DNA from: Roseitranquillus sediminis
Lineage (GTDB): Bacteria; Pseudomonadota; Alphaproteobacteria; Rhodobacterales; Rhodobacteraceae
Reading direction: 5' to 3'
DNA: 64,000 nucleotides
Assembly (NCBI RefSeq): GCF_016918935.1
Contig: NZ_JAFFOB010000007.1
Span: 1-64,000, forward strand
The translations under genes were made by a program, and so were the position numbers. The notes beneath the pieces were generated by a model. It had not been told where the DNA came from, did no database searches, and saw only the letters and a list, made by a program, of their open reading frames with translations. Each line of letters begins with the position of its first letter. Position 1 is the stretch's first letter. This document shows positions 53,111 through 63,555 of the stretch, piece after piece.

Positions 53111-53860
53111 TCAGGCGAGGCGGGCATAGACGTCGCCCGAATTCCATTCGTCGGGCGCATCGCGAAGGAGGGCCGCTGCCTCGTCCGCGGACACCCACTT
53201 GCGAAGGTGGAGCACGTGCCGCTCACCCACGGACAGACCGAAGACGTAGCCGCCAAGTTGCACGAGCAGGCCCAGCGCCTCGAGCGCCTTGTCGCGCTGC
53301 ATCGTCGTGAACTCGAACGAGAGCGCCGGGAGCGGCCGGCTCAGCCCCGCGATGACATCCGGCTCGAACCCCTCCACGTCGATCTTCGCGAAGTCCGGCA
53401 CGCCGTGCCGCGCGATGAGGTCGTCGAGCGTCAGCAGCGGCACGTTGATGACCCGGTCCCAGCGCTCGTCCTGCCAGCCCCGCGTCTGCCCCGCGGCGGC
53501 CATGAAGCTCGGCGAGGCGCTGGAGACGGTGGGGTTCCGCGTGTTGACATGAAAGGCGATGCTGCCCGTCGCGGCCCCGACGGCGGCTGGCAGGAGCATC
53601 ACCTCCGCGTCACGATGGAAGAGCAGGCGCAGCGCGCGGAACGCGGCCGGCTGCGGCTCGACCGCGACCACCCGCGCGCCCAGGCGGCGAAAGCTCGCGA
53701 CCCGGTCGCCCACATGCGCGCCGATGTCGAAGGCGAGACTGCCGGGGCGGACGAAGAGAGCGTTCAGGGCATCCATCCGCCGGACCCGAACCGCATCGCG
53801 GTGATAGATCCGCAACGAGCGGGCGATGCCGACCGCTGCCGGCCGTTCGCTCTCTGCCAT
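53111..53860 (-). CDS. FkbM-family methyltransferase
   Basis: The 249-residue protein has the FkbM layout: LAFDIGAHVGDRVASF (SAM loop), VVAVEPQPAAFRAL, and KIDVEGFEPDVI near 170-181. FkbM enzymes O-methylate sugars or polyketides; the acceptor is not inferable here. A GGAG sits 6 bases before the ATG at 53860. It lies downstream of the soluble MCP-like gene on the same strand, 83 bases after it. Confidence 0.9.
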   Translation of the reverse strand: MAESERPAAVGIARSLRIYHRDAVRVRRMDALNALFVRPGSLAFDIGAHVGDRVASFRRLGARVVAVEPQPAAFRALRLLFHRDAEVMLLPAAVGAATGSIAFHVNTRNPTVSSASPSFMAAAGQTRGWQDERWDRVINVPLLTLDDLIARHGVPDFAKIDVEGFEPDVIAGLSRPLPALSFEFTTMQRDKALEALGLLVQLGGYVFGLSVGERHVLHLRKWVSADEAAALLRDAPDEWNSGDVYARLA

Positions 53861-53943
53861 GTCCCGCTCCACTCGCACCCCAGGCGACGGAGGTAGTGCG
53901 CGGGAGCCATATGGCACCTGGCACGCGCCAGGGCCCCGCGGCG

Positions 53944-55584
53944 TCAGAGGAGGAAGTCGTCCAGCTCTCCCGCGTCGACGGCGGGCTCGGGCGCGGCATC
54001 CTCGCCGATGAAGTCCCTGTGGACCCGGCGCTCCGCCTCGGTGGTATAGCAGTCCCACAGCCACGCCGCCGAGCCGCGCTCGGCCGGGCTCACCGGTGGC
54101 GTCTGGCGCAGGAGGTGCGACAGCCGCGCCTCGGCCGCCGTGCCGTGCTGGATGAGCTGCCGCGCCTTTCGCGCATTCTCGCCCAGCGACCGCAGGCCGC
54201 GCGCGAGATCGGCGCGCACCTCGGCCTGGCGCTTCAGTTGCGCGTCCTGCTGTCGGACGGCCTCCTCCGAGGCGGCCTGGCTCTGCGAGAGGACGTCGAG
54301 CCCGTCCATCAGCGGCCTGCGGTCCACCGCTTCCAGCCCGGCGCCGATCGTCTCGAGCGCCGCGCGGCTGTCGCGCAGGCGGCTGGCGCAGGAACGCGCC
54401 GCCTGCTGCACCTGACCCGACAGGAACTGCAGCGCACCGCCGGCCTCGGACGCCCGCCCGGCGGCGATCGCCGCGTTGACGGCCGCGAGGTCGAGCTGGG
54501 CGATGAGCGCCTGGAAGTCGGCAATGGCCGTAGAGGCCCGCTCTCCCGACCGGGCCACCGCGTCGAGCAGGTCGCCCGCCACGCCGAGGCGCGCGCGAGC
54601 CGCCGAGACCGCCTCGCTGATCCGGGCGATCCTCGCACGCCGGTCGTCGAGCCACCGTTCGGCGGAGTTCGGGGCCGCGCCGGGAGCGAGGACGCTGGCG
54701 GCTTGCGCGGTGGCCTCGCTCATCCGGTCGAGTGCGTCGGCCGCGGCGGCTGCGACATTCCGGTGATCCTCGACCAGTGACGCAAGCTGCGCGGTCATCA
54801 GGGCGCGCGCGGCCTGCTGCGACGCGGGTCCCCGCGCCTCGATCTCGGCCGCGATGCGGACGAGGTTGCCAATCCGCTGGCTGAGCTCGTCCGAAAATTG
54901 CAGCGCCGGCACCAGCCGCCCGATCTGGCCGCCGCAGGTGATCGCCAGCTCCTGCGAAGTCGCCTTCAAGTTACCGAGATAACGGGTTCGGGATTGAAAG
55001 AGCGCCGTAGTTTCGGCGCTTTCGGCTCCGCATTTCTGCCGGGCATCGCGGAGCGACCGGGCCGCGACGGAAACGCCGATGCCGGCTGCGGAAATGTGCT
55101 CGCGGATCGGCCCGACCTGCCGGCCGGCCTCGCCGATGGCAACGTCGAGGCGTCGCACCAGGTCGTCCACCATCGTCGCGAAGTCCGAGGTGTCGCCACG
55201 CGCGGCATCGGTCGGCGGCGCGCTCGTCTTCACGAGGACCGAGACGATCGACAATTCCAGCGTGTGACGCCCCGCGTCCTTGAGGCAGGACCCGAGGTGC
55301 TGCGTGCACTGGATCAGGCCCGCGTCCGCAAGTGCTTCAGATGCGCACTGGCTGGTCGCGCAGATCTCGTCCAGCGTGCGCTCGTCGATCAGCGCGGCGT
55401 CGGCGGCACCGTCGGCGGCTTCGATCGTCCGGACCAGCTGGTCGGACTGGGCGACAATCGCGCCGACCGCATCGCGTACCCGCCCGATGAGCGGGATCAT
55501 GCGCTCGTAGTCGCGGCTGATTGCGCGGCCGGCCTCCGACAGCGAGGCAGTCGCCACCGCACACGCCTCCGATGCGTCGAACAA
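53944..55584 (-). CDS. Soluble degenerate MCP-like signalling protein
   Basis: The 546-residue protein is almost wholly helical and has no signal peptide or membrane span. At about 363-392 it carries LDLAAVNAAIAAGRASEAGGA, a degraded form of the MCP hairpin tip (canonically LALNAAIEAARAGE), followed by QFLSGQVQQAARS. It lacks a clear HAMP domain. I start it at the TTG at 55584 because GGAGG lies 7 bases upstream. It is divergent from the che operon, so it is probably a cytoplasmic receptor or CheA/CheW partner of that operon. Confidence 0.75.
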   Translation of the reverse strand: MFDASEACAVATASLSEAGRAISRDYERMIPLIGRVRDAVGAIVAQSDQLVRTIEAADGAADAALIDERTLDEICATSQCASEALADAGLIQCTQHLGSCLKDAGRHTLELSIVSVLVKTSAPPTDAARGDTSDFATMVDDLVRRLDVAIGEAGRQVGPIREHISAAGIGVSVAARSLRDARQKCGAESAETTALFQSRTRYLGNLKATSQELAITCGGQIGRLVPALQFSDELSQRIGNLVRIAAEIEARGPASQQAARALMTAQLASLVEDHRNVAAAAADALDRMSEATAQAASVLAPGAAPNSAERWLDDRRARIARISEAVSAARARLGVAGDLLDAVARSGERASTAIADFQALIAQLDLAAVNAAIAAGRASEAGGALQFLSGQVQQAARSCASRLRDSRAALETIGAGLEAVDRRPLMDGLDVLSQSQAASEEAVRQQDAQLKRQAEVRADLARGLRSLGENARKARQLIQHGTAAEARLSHLLRQTPPVSPAERGSAAWLWDCYTTEAERRVHRDFIGEDAAPEPAVDAGELDDFLL

Positions 55585-55743
55585 AACGATGCCTCCTCGA
55601 TACTTCGCGACAGTCGCGGGCGGTGAATTGGCAGCAAGTCTTTTCCGAAACGTGAATCGGCGAAATCTGCAAACGGGCAACTGCTCTTTAAGACTCGTCG
55701 CGGAAACAGGCGCCGCCGAACCAACCGAGCGGATTGCGCCGAC

Positions 55744-56019
55744 ATGACCACGACCGATTCCTTCTCGATGGCAGCCGACCTCGGGCCGGCGGACGCGCCG
55801 TCCTGCCGCGAGGCGCTGCTGGCCTGGCTCCGGTCTCCAGCCGATGGCGCAGTTCTCGAACTGGGCGCGGAGGCGGAGGCGCCGAGCGCCTGCGCGCTGC
55901 AGCTTCTCGCCGCCACGAGCCGCTCGCCGCTCTTCACGTCCCGCCGCACCGGGCCCCGCGCGACGGCCGCGCTCGCCGCCCTTCACGCCACGCAATCCGT
56001 CAAGGAGTCCGCCCGATGA
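55744..56019 (+). CDS. STAS-like small protein at the head of the che operon
   Basis: The 91-residue protein fits a small STAS-type (anti-sigma-antagonist-like) fold by length, position and the AVLELGAEAEAPSACALQLLAATSR strand-helix unit. Similar small STAS genes open some alphaproteobacterial che operons. No Ser phosphorylation motif is obvious. Its stop overlaps the cheY start (ATGA). Confidence 0.65.
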   Translation: MTTTDSFSMAADLGPADAPSCREALLAWLRSPADGAVLELGAEAEAPSACALQLLAATSRSPLFTSRRTGPRATAALAALHATQSVKESAR

Positions 56020-56381
56020 CCAAGACCATCCTGACCGTCGACGACTCGCGCAGCATCCGCGACATGATCGCCTTCGCGCTCGAGCCCCAGGGCTACCGCG
56101 TCGTCAAGGCCGAGGACGGCAAGGACGGCCTCGCCAAGGCGCGCGCCGAGCGTCCCGACATGATCGTTACCGACCTCAACATGCCCGTGATGAACGGCAT
56201 AGAGATGATCCGCGAGTTGCGCGCCGACGCCAGCTTCAACGGCCTGCCGATCGTGATGCTCACGACCGAGGCGCAGAAGGAAAAGATGCTCGAGGGCAAG
56301 CAGGCCGGCGCCACCGGCTGGATCGTCAAGCCCTTCGACGAGGCGAAGATCACCGGCGTCGTCGCCAAGCTGCTGGGATGA
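56016..56381 (+). CDS. cheY: Chemotaxis response regulator CheY
   Basis: The 121-residue single receiver domain has the acid pocket VDDSRS (Asp9, Asp10), the phospho-acceptor Asp53 (VTDLNMP), Thr in MLTTEAQ and Lys in IVKPF. It should be phosphorylated by the CheA encoded next and bind the flagellar motor or another output. It overlaps both neighbours by 4 bases. Confidence 0.94.
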   Translation: MTKTILTVDDSRSIRDMIAFALEPQGYRVVKAEDGKDGLAKARAERPDMIVTDLNMPVMNGIEMIRELRADASFNGLPIVMLTTEAQKEKMLEGKQAGATGWIVKPFDEAKITGVVAKLLG

Positions 56382-58330
56382 GCGGAATGTCGAACCCTTC
56401 CGACACCTTCGCTCAGGAGGCCGAGGAGCTGCTGCAGTCGCTCGAGCAAAGCCTGCTGGAGCTCGAGGGCGCACCCGGGAACGCGACGCTGGTCGACGCG
56501 GTATTCCGCGCGCTGCACACGCTCAAGGGCTCGGGCGACATGTTCGGGTTTTCCGCCCTCGCCCGCTTCACGCACCACTTCGAAACCGCCTTCGACCAGG
56601 TTCGCGAGGGCCGCGCCCGCGTATCGCACGAGCTGATCGCCGTGGCGCTGGCCTCGCGCGATCACCTCGCGGCCCTGCTCGCTCTCGGTGCCGAGGCCGT
56701 GGCCGATGCCGGCATCGCGGCCGAGGGACATGCACTTCTCGCCCGGCTCAATGCGGTCGTCGAGGAACAGCCGGCCGGGGCGGCCAATGTGGAGGCACGC
56801 GCCACGCGCACCTGGCACATCCGTTTCCGCCCCGCGACCAACGCGCTCCGCAACGGCTTTCGGCCCGACCTGCTGCTCGCCGAGCTGGCCGAGCTCGGTC
56901 GCCTCGACTGGAGCTGCAGCGACGAGCTGGTCCCGGCGATCGAGGACCTCGACGCGTCGGATTGCTGGCTCGTCTGGGAGATGACGCTCGAGACCTCGGG
57001 CAGCCGCGAGGCAATCGACGACGTCTTCCTCTTCCTGCAGGACGGCGAGATCGACATCACGGCCGCCGACGAAGCGCCGGCCGAGGCGGAGACCGGTGAT
57101 GAGCCTGTCACCGCGGACAAGGTCGAGCCGCAGCTCGAGACGTCCGCAGGTCCCGCCGCTCCGAAGTCAGACTCCGTCCGGGTGCAGTCGCATCGCCTCG
57201 ACGAGCTCATGGACCAGCTCGGCGAACTCGTGATCGCCCAAGCGCGCCTGCGCCGCATCTCCGACGAGCTGGGCGACACCACCCTCGGCGAGACGGCCGA
57301 GGAGATCGAGCGCCTGGTGACCGGCCTGCGCGACGCCACGCTCTCGATCCGGATGCTGCCGATCTCGCTCGTCTTCGGCAAGTTCCGCAGGGTCGTCCGC
57401 GACCTCTCCGAAGAGCTTGGCAAGCCCGCGCAGCTCGTCACCGAAGGCGACGAGACCGAGGTCGACAAGAACGTCATCGACAGCCTGACCGAGCCGCTGG
57501 TCCACCTGATCCGCAACGCGATCGACCACGGCATCGAGACGCCCGAGACGCGCGCCGCCGCCGGCAAGCCCGCCGCGGCCCGCGTCACCCTGCGCGCCCG
57601 ACAGGCCGGCGGCGAGGTGCTGATCTCCGTCACCGACAACGGCGGCGGCCTCGACGCGGACGCCATCCGCCGCCGGGCGATCGAACGCAAGCTGATTGCC
57701 GCGACCGACGACCTCTCCGAAGAGGCGCTCTACCAGCTCATCTTCGAGCCGGGCTTCTCGACGGCCAAGGCCCTCTCCAGCGTCTCCGGCCGCGGCGTCG
57801 GCATGGACGCCGTGCGCCGCGTGATCGAGGATCTGCGCGGCACCGTCGAAGTCCGCTCGCGGACCGGGATCGGCACCGAGGTGACGCTGCGCCTGCCGCT
57901 GACGCTGGCCATCATCGACGGCCTGCTCGTGCGGGTCGGTGAGGGCAGCTTCGTCCTGCCGCTCGCCAGCGTCGAGGAGTGCGTCGAGCTGCCCGAGGAC
58001 GAGGAGGCGCGCCAGAGCGGCCGCTCGATCCTCCGCATCCGCGACCAGCTGGTGCCGTTCGTCGCCCTCGACACCCAGTTCGGCTTCCCGCCATCCGACC
58101 GCAAGCGCCGCCGCGTCGCCATCGTCTCGGTCGAGGGGCGCCGCGTCGGCCTCGTCGTCGACGACGTGCTCGGCCAGCACCAGACCGTGGTCAAGCCGCT
58201 CAGCGCCTACCACCGCGGCATCGAGGGGCTCGCCGGGGGGACCATTCTCGGCGACGGCTCGGTCGCGCTGATCCTCGAGGTCGCGACGCTCGTCCGCCGC
58301 GCCCAGTCCGCCCCCCGTATAGCCGCCTGA
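56378..58330 (+). CDS. cheA: Chemotaxis histidine kinase CheA
   Basis: The 650-residue kinase has a P1 Hpt domain with His47 (RALHTLKGSGDMFGF), an acidic linker of about 80 residues (about 215-265) that replaces a clear P2, the P3 dimerisation helices (RLDELMDQLGELVIAQARL), P4 ATP-binding boxes (NAIDHGIE at about 380, DNGGGLD, GRGVGMDAV) and a CheW-like P5 domain. The start overlaps the cheY stop (ATGA). Confidence 0.95.
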   Translation: MSGMSNPSDTFAQEAEELLQSLEQSLLELEGAPGNATLVDAVFRALHTLKGSGDMFGFSALARFTHHFETAFDQVREGRARVSHELIAVALASRDHLAALLALGAEAVADAGIAAEGHALLARLNAVVEEQPAGAANVEARATRTWHIRFRPATNALRNGFRPDLLLAELAELGRLDWSCSDELVPAIEDLDASDCWLVWEMTLETSGSREAIDDVFLFLQDGEIDITAADEAPAEAETGDEPVTADKVEPQLETSAGPAAPKSDSVRVQSHRLDELMDQLGELVIAQARLRRISDELGDTTLGETAEEIERLVTGLRDATLSIRMLPISLVFGKFRRVVRDLSEELGKPAQLVTEGDETEVDKNVIDSLTEPLVHLIRNAIDHGIETPETRAAAGKPAAARVTLRARQAGGEVLISVTDNGGGLDADAIRRRAIERKLIAATDDLSEEALYQLIFEPGFSTAKALSSVSGRGVGMDAVRRVIEDLRGTVEVRSRTGIGTEVTLRLPLTLAIIDGLLVRVGEGSFVLPLASVEECVELPEDEEARQSGRSILRIRDQLVPFVALDTQFGFPPSDRKRRRVAIVSVEGRRVGLVVDDVLGQHQTVVKPLSAYHRGIEGLAGGTILGDGSVALILEVATLVRRAQSAPRIAA

Positions 58331-58339
58331 GGAGTAAGC

Positions 58340-58798
58340 ATGTCCGACTTGAGCAACACGCCCCAGACGGCGCTGACCTTCGTCCTCGACGGCGAGACCT
58401 TCGGCGTCGACGTCGCCCGCGTCGAGGAGATCGTAGACCCGCTGCCGATGACCCGCGCCCCCAACGCCGACCCGTTCGCGCCGGCCCTGGTCAACGTCCG
58501 CGGCTCGATCGTGCCGGTGGTGGACCTGCGCCACCGCCTCGGGATGGCCGCGGCCGAGCAGCGGCCGTCAAGCCGCCTGCTGGTTCTGAACGTGCTTGTC
58601 GACGGCGAGCCGACCCGCGTCGCTCTCATGGCCGACGACGTCGACGCCATCGTCGAGACCACGGCCGCCGAGATCGAGGCGGTCCCCGAGCTCGGCCTGC
58701 GCTGGCCGGCCAAGTACTTCCGGGGCGTCGCCCGCAAGAACGGCGTCCTCGTCATCCTGCTCGACGAGCAGACCACCTTCCCGCCGCAAGCCGCGTGA
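58340..58798 (+). CDS. cheW: Chemotaxis coupling protein CheW
   Basis: The 152-residue CheW domain ([32 protein letters not shown], then [18 protein letters not shown]) links receptors to CheA. It is one of two CheW genes in the operon. GGAG lies before the ATG, 9 bases after cheA. Confidence 0.93.
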   Translation: MSDLSNTPQTALTFVLDGETFGVDVARVEEIVDPLPMTRAPNADPFAPALVNVRGSIVPVVDLRHRLGMAAAEQRPSSRLLVLNVLVDGEPTRVALMADDVDAIVETTAAEIEAVPELGLRWPAKYFRGVARKNGVLVILLDEQTTFPPQAA

Positions 58799-58835
58799 AG
58801 ATCCCTCCCGCCCCTACTCAACGACCGGAAACATC

Positions 58836-61010
58836 ATGCGTATGACCATCAAGACCAAGCTGATCGGCACCTTCGTCCTGCTGATCGCGGCCCTCGGGAT
58901 CTCGAGCCTCCTGTCCATCCGGCAGACCACCCAGCTCGACAGCCAGATCACGCTCGTGGCGGAGGAATACGCCCTGCAGCAGGAGCTGAGCCTCGACGTC
59001 AAGGCCGTCGTGGCCGACGCCATCGCGCTGATCCGCGGCTATCTCATCGCCGACACCCGGCAGGCCGCCCAGGACCTGGCGGTGACGCTCGACGCGCAGC
59101 TCGCGCACATTGAGGAGACAGTGGACAGGATCCGCCCGCTCCTGAAGACCGAGGAGAGCCAGGCGGTCATGAGCCGCTTCGACACCGAATGGGCAGAATT
59201 CCTCGCCGTCGAGGCGGAACTGCGCGAATTCGGCCTCGAGAATTCCGACACCCGCGCCCGCGCGATAAGCCTCGACGAACTCGAGCCGGCCTACGAGCAG
59301 ATCATGGTCAGCCTCGACGCCGTGATCGAGCCGGCGCGCGAGCGGCTCGCGGCGCAGGCAATTCCCGATCCGGACCTCCAGGCGCTCGAAGCCACGCTCG
59401 ACAGCGCCATGGACGACGTGCGCGCCATCCGCGCCTCCGAGATCGACATGCTCGTCGATCCCTCGCAGGACGCCCGCGACGCCAACGCCGAGATCATCGC
59501 CCAGTCCGTCACCTCGTTCGACGGCAAGCTCGAGAAGGTCCGCAGCCTGATCGACCCCAACCAGCGCGGTCCGATCGATCAGATCGGTGCAGACTGGCAA
59601 GTCTACCGTGACGGGATCAACGTGTTCTCGCCGCTCATCGTGCAATCGACGCAGCGGCGTGCCTTCGAGCTTCTCGATGCCGAGCTGGTGCCGGCCTACC
59701 TTGAGGCTTCCGGCGCTGCGAGCGACCTCGCCGAGCGTTCGGCCGTCGTGATGGCTGCCGCAACCCAGCACGCACACGACCTCGCCGCCACCACGAAGCA
59801 ACTCCTGATCGGCGTCGGCGTCTTCGCCGCCCTCGGCGCAGCCGCCGCCGCGTTCTGGCTCTCGACCTCGATCAGCCGCGGTCTGGGCCGGGCCGTTCAA
59901 GTCGCCAAGGAAGTCGCTCGCGGCAACTTGGAGGTCGACACGAAGACGAAGAGCCGCGACGAGATCGGCGTGCTTCTGAACGCAATGGACCAGATGGTCG
60001 TCGACCTGACGGGCATGAGCCGCTCAGCCGAGCGGATCGCCCAAGGCGACCTGACGGCGGACGTCTCGCCGCGCTCGAACGAGGATAGGCTGGGCAACGC
60101 GCTGCGCGACATGACACACAAGCTGCGCGAGGTGATCTCCAACGCCTCGACCTCCGCCGGATACGTGGCCGAGGGCGCCGAGCAGATGTCGACCACCTCC
60201 GAGCAGCTGAGCTCGGGCGCCAGCCAGCAGGCCGCGGCCGCGCAGCAGGCCAGCTCGGCGGTCGAGGAGATGGCGGCCAACATCCGCCAGAGCGCCGACA
60301 ATGCCGGCCAGACCGAGAAGATCGCCAACCAGTCCGCCGCCGACGCCCGCCGTTCGGGCGAGGCCGTGGCGGGCGCGGTCCGCGCGATGAAGACGATCGC
60401 CGACAAGATCAACATCATCCAGGAGATCGCCCGCCAGACCGACCTGCTGGCGCTCAATGCCGCCGTCGAGGCGGCCCGCGCCGGCACCCACGGCAAGGGC
60501 TTCGCGGTCGTGGCCTCCGAGGTACGCAAGCTGGCCGAACGCAGCCAGCAGGCCGCGGCCGAGATCAGCCAGCTCTCGGGCGAGACCGTCGGCGTCTCGA
60601 CCGAGGCGGGCCAGATGCTCGAGACGCTGGTGCCGAATATCCAGCGCACCGCCGACCTGGTGCAGGAGATCTCGGCGGCCACGCGCGAGCAGAACATCGG
60701 CGCCGAGCAGATCAACCAGGCGATCCGCGAGCTCGACCGGGTGATCCAGCAGAACGCCGCGGCGGCCGAGGAATCGGCTGCGACGAGCCAGGAACTGGCC
60801 GCCCAGTCGACGCAACTGACGAGCGTCATCGGCTACTTCCGCGTGGGCGAGCAGACCGCCGCGGCGGCCGAGGCGCCGAAGGCGAAGGTCACGCCGCTCC
60901 GCGCCGCCAAGCCCGCGCCGGCCAAGGCACAGAAGCCCGCCAAGGGCTTCGAGCTCGACCTCTCCGCCGAGGAGGTCTCCGATGCGGAGTTCCAGCGCTA
61001 TGCGGGATGA
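58836..61010 (+). CDS. Methyl-accepting chemotaxis protein
   Basis: The 724-residue receptor has TM1 (about 11-30), a large periplasmic helical sensor domain (31-320), TM2 (about 322-342), HAMP and linker (about 345-440) and the MCP signalling domain, whose tip [21 protein letters not shown] is at about 533-553. The C-terminal tail lacks the CheR-tether pentapeptide; it ends [14 protein letters not shown]. The ligand is unknown. It sits between the two cheW genes. Confidence 0.92.
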   Translation: MRMTIKTKLIGTFVLLIAALGISSLLSIRQTTQLDSQITLVAEEYALQQELSLDVKAVVADAIALIRGYLIADTRQAAQDLAVTLDAQLAHIEETVDRIRPLLKTEESQAVMSRFDTEWAEFLAVEAELREFGLENSDTRARAISLDELEPAYEQIMVSLDAVIEPARERLAAQAIPDPDLQALEATLDSAMDDVRAIRASEIDMLVDPSQDARDANAEIIAQSVTSFDGKLEKVRSLIDPNQRGPIDQIGADWQVYRDGINVFSPLIVQSTQRRAFELLDAELVPAYLEASGAASDLAERSAVVMAAATQHAHDLAATTKQLLIGVGVFAALGAAAAAFWLSTSISRGLGRAVQVAKEVARGNLEVDTKTKSRDEIGVLLNAMDQMVVDLTGMSRSAERIAQGDLTADVSPRSNEDRLGNALRDMTHKLREVISNASTSAGYVAEGAEQMSTTSEQLSSGASQQAAAAQQASSAVEEMAANIRQSADNAGQTEKIANQSAADARRSGEAVAGAVRAMKTIADKINIIQEIARQTDLLALNAAVEAARAGTHGKGFAVVASEVRKLAERSQQAAAEISQLSGETVGVSTEAGQMLETLVPNIQRTADLVQEISAATREQNIGAEQINQAIRELDRVIQQNAAAAEESAATSQELAAQSTQLTSVIGYFRVGEQTAAAAEAPKAKVTPLRAAKPAPAKAQKPAKGFELDLSAEEVSDAEFQRYAG

Positions 61011-61503
61011 TCGCGACACGGCCGGGGACCAGGAGGCGGACGCCGCCTCGACCTTCCTCACCTTCGACCTTGGGGCGCAGAGCCTCGGGGTCGAGGTCCG
61101 CCACGTCCGCGAGATCCTCGACATGCAGAAGATCACGCGACTGCCGAACGCGCCGCACGACGTCCACGGCGTCGTCGACGTCCGCGGCGCCAGCGTGCCG
61201 ATCGTGGACCTCAAGTCGCGCCTCGGCGTGCCGCCCTCCGAGCTCGGCCCCGACGCCCGGATCGTGGTTTTGGAGGTCGAGGCCGGCGCCGCCCGACAGC
61301 CGATCGGCATCCTCGCCGACCGTGTCCGCAACGTGGACCTGATCGGCGACGACGAGATCGAGCCCGCGCCCGGCGCTGAAATCGGCGCTTGGGACGCCAG
61401 CACCCTACGCGGCCTGGTGCGTCGCGACGGCGATCTGATCGTGCTGGTGGACCTGCGAAAGGTCTTTGGCGGCGAACGCAGAGGACTGCCCGAGTTTTGC
61501 TGA
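60982..61503 (+). CDS. cheW: Second CheW coupling protein
   Basis: The protein (about 173 residues) has the CheW core: [46 protein letters not shown] and [13 protein letters not shown]. The ATG at 60982 has a GAGGAGG 6 bases upstream inside the end of the MCP gene; an ATG at 61000 is a possible shorter start. The two CheW proteins may serve different receptors. Confidence 0.9.
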   Translation: MRSSSAMRDDRDTAGDQEADAASTFLTFDLGAQSLGVEVRHVREILDMQKITRLPNAPHDVHGVVDVRGASVPIVDLKSRLGVPPSELGPDARIVVLEVEAGAARQPIGILADRVRNVDLIGDDEIEPAPGAEIGAWDASTLRGLVRRDGDLIVLVDLRKVFGGERRGLPEFC

Positions 61504-61557
61504 AGCACGCGACCGCCATGCGGCATTACCGCGACACGGCAGACCGGGAGTAGGACG

Positions 61558-62415
61558 ATGACAGAGCATCCGGGGCAACTTTTCGCAGCAGGCCCGCGCC
61601 TCAGGCCGGAGGAGGTACCCGCTCTGACGGCTGTCGCGCTCCGCGATGCCGGGATCAACCTCCACGGCGGCAAGATCGAGTTCCTGCAGGCCCGCCTGTC
61701 GCGGCGTGTCACGGCGCACGGGCTGGAGAGCTTCACCGATTACGCGCGCCTGCTCGAGCGCGACGCGGCGGAGCGGCGGGAGTTCGTCGAGGCGCTGACG
61801 ACGCATACAACCAGCTTCTTTCGCGAAGGGGCGCAGTACCGCTGGCTCGAGATCACCGGCCTCGCAGCGCTGGAGCAGGCGCGGCAGCACCACCGCGGCG
61901 ACCTCGTGATCTGGAGCGCCGCCTGCTCGACCGGGCCGGAGGGGTGGAGCGCGCTGATGGTGACCGAGCGGGCGCGGCGGATGCAGACCATGCAGCGGCG
62001 ATTCCGGCTGATCGGCACCGACATCTCGCGCCGGGTGCTCAAGACCGCCGCCGACGCCGTCTATCCCGCCGCCGAGGTGGCGGGGGTGCCGGTCGAGATG
62101 CGGCGCCTCTTCCTCCTCTCCTCGCGCAGCGGCGACGCGCGCTGCCGGATCGTGCCGGAGCTTCGCACCCTGGCGCAGTGGCGGCAGGCGAACCTCGTGG
62201 AGGGCACCGGCCTCGACGGCATTGAGGCGGACATCGCGTTCCTGCGCAACGTGCTGATCTACTTCGACGCGCCGACGCAGGCCGCCGTAATCGACCGCGT
62301 CGTGCGCCGCCTGCGCCCGGGCGGCTACCTCTTCACCGGGCACACCGAGACGGCGTTCCGCCACCCCGAGCTGACCCCGCTCGGCCCCTCCATCTACAGA
62401 AAGGACGAGCGGTGA
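61558..62415 (+). CDS. cheR: Chemotaxis methyltransferase CheR
   Basis: The 285-residue enzyme methylates receptor glutamates. It has the N-terminal helical domain ([16 protein letters not shown]), [10 protein letters not shown] and the SAM-binding catalytic domain ending [10 protein letters not shown] and GYLFTGHTE. The SAM loop reads [11 protein letters not shown] instead of the usual CSTGEEPYS, a departure at conserved positions. GGGAGTAGG precedes the ATG. The stop overlaps the cheB GTG start. Confidence 0.92.
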   Translation: MTEHPGQLFAAGPRLRPEEVPALTAVALRDAGINLHGGKIEFLQARLSRRVTAHGLESFTDYARLLERDAAERREFVEALTTHTTSFFREGAQYRWLEITGLAALEQARQHHRGDLVIWSAACSTGPEGWSALMVTERARRMQTMQRRFRLIGTDISRRVLKTAADAVYPAAEVAGVPVEMRRLFLLSSRSGDARCRIVPELRTLAQWRQANLVEGTGLDGIEADIAFLRNVLIYFDAPTQAAVIDRVVRRLRPGGYLFTGHTETAFRHPELTPLGPSIYRKDER

Positions 62416-63494
62416 CGACCGGCAGAAAGCGCGTGCTCATCGTCGACGATTCCGCCCTCGTGCGGCAGACGCTCTCGGACATCATCTCGGCGCATCCGCG
62501 GCTCGAGGTGATGGCCACCGCCTCCGACCCGTTCCAGGCGTCCGAGCGCATCCGGGCCGAGCTGCCGGACGTCATCACGCTCGACGTCGAGATGCCGCGG
62601 ATGGACGGGCTGACGTTCCTCCGCCGCCTGATGGCGCAGCGCCCGATCCCGGTCGTGGTCTGCTCGTCGCTCGTGGGTGAGGGGACGGCGACGATGCTGG
62701 CGGCGATGGAGGCAGGCGCGGTCGAGGTCATCGCGAAACCCACGCTCGCCACCAAGCGCCAGCTCGAGGAGGCGAGCGTCCGCATTCAGGACGCCGTGCT
62801 CGCGGCCGCCGAGGCCCGTCTCGACCGGCGGAAGCCGATCCCGGCGGAGGGCAAGCTTTCGGCCGATGCCATGCTCGAGGCGCCGCGTCCGGGCGCGATG
62901 ATTCAGACCACCGACAAGGTGGTGGCGATCGGCGCCTCGACCGGCGGCACCGACGCGCTGCGGCAGGTGCTCGAGCGGCTGCCGCCCTACGCCCCTCCCA
63001 TCGTCATCGTGCAGCACATGCCGCACACCTTCACCGGAGCCTTCGCCAAGCGCCTCGACTCGCTCTGTCAGATCACGGTGAAGGAGGCGCGGAACGGCGA
63101 CCGGCTGCTGCGCGGGCAGGCGCTGATCGCGCCCGGCAACGCCCACATGCTGCTGCGGCGGAGCGGCGCGAACTATCACGTCGAGCTGCGCGACGGCCCG
63201 CTTGTCAGCCGGCATCGTCCGTCGGTCGACGTGCTCTTCCGCTCGGTCGCGCGCTTCGCGGGCTCCAATGCGCTCGGCGTCATCATGACCGGCATGGGCG
63301 ACGACGGGGCCCGCGGCCTTAAGGAGATGCGCGACGCGGGCGCCCGCACGGTCGGCCAGTGCGAACAGAGCTGCGTCGTTTACGGCATGCCCGCCGAGGC
63401 GGTGCGCCACGGTGCGGTCGAGAAGCAGGCCGACCTTGCCAAGATCGCCGACATCATCCGCCGCACCGGCGCGGAGACGGCCCCGGCGGAGTGA
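62412..63494 (+). CDS. cheB: Chemotaxis methylesterase CheB
   Basis: The 360-residue enzyme has a receiver domain (Asp12-13 in VDDSALV and phospho-acceptor Asp58 in TLDVEMP) and a C-terminal methylesterase domain with the catalytic Ser in GASTGGT (about 176), His in QHMPHTF (about 202) and Asp in GMGDDGARG (about 297). The GTG start overlaps the cheR stop (GTGA). It ends the che operon. Confidence 0.95.
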   Translation: MTTGRKRVLIVDDSALVRQTLSDIISAHPRLEVMATASDPFQASERIRAELPDVITLDVEMPRMDGLTFLRRLMAQRPIPVVVCSSLVGEGTATMLAAMEAGAVEVIAKPTLATKRQLEEASVRIQDAVLAAAEARLDRRKPIPAEGKLSADAMLEAPRPGAMIQTTDKVVAIGASTGGTDALRQVLERLPPYAPPIVIVQHMPHTFTGAFAKRLDSLCQITVKEARNGDRLLRGQALIAPGNAHMLLRRSGANYHVELRDGPLVSRHRPSVDVLFRSVARFAGSNALGVIMTGMGDDGARGLKEMRDAGARTVGQCEQSCVVYGMPAEAVRHGAVEKQADLAKIADIIRRTGAETAPAE

Positions 63495-63495
63495 C

Positions 63496-63550
63496 GCGCG
63501 GCATGAAGGGTGCATCGGCGGCGGTCGCAGGCTGTCTGCACCCGCCGCGC
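63496..63550. terminator. Bulged hairpin between convergent cheB and cytochrome gene
   Basis: GCGCGGC (63496-63502) pairs with GCCGCGC (63544-63550) and, inside a 5-base bulge, GGGTGCA (63508-63514) pairs with TGCACCC (63537-63543). The position between convergent stops fits a bidirectional terminator, though no T-run is present. Confidence 0.5.
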
Positions 63551-63555
63551 GCGGG

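Noticed and set aside
57167-58534. Minus-strand open frame opposite cheA
   Set aside because: It is a shadow of cheA with low-complexity Asp/Gly/Arg composition; all HATPase boxes are on the plus strand.
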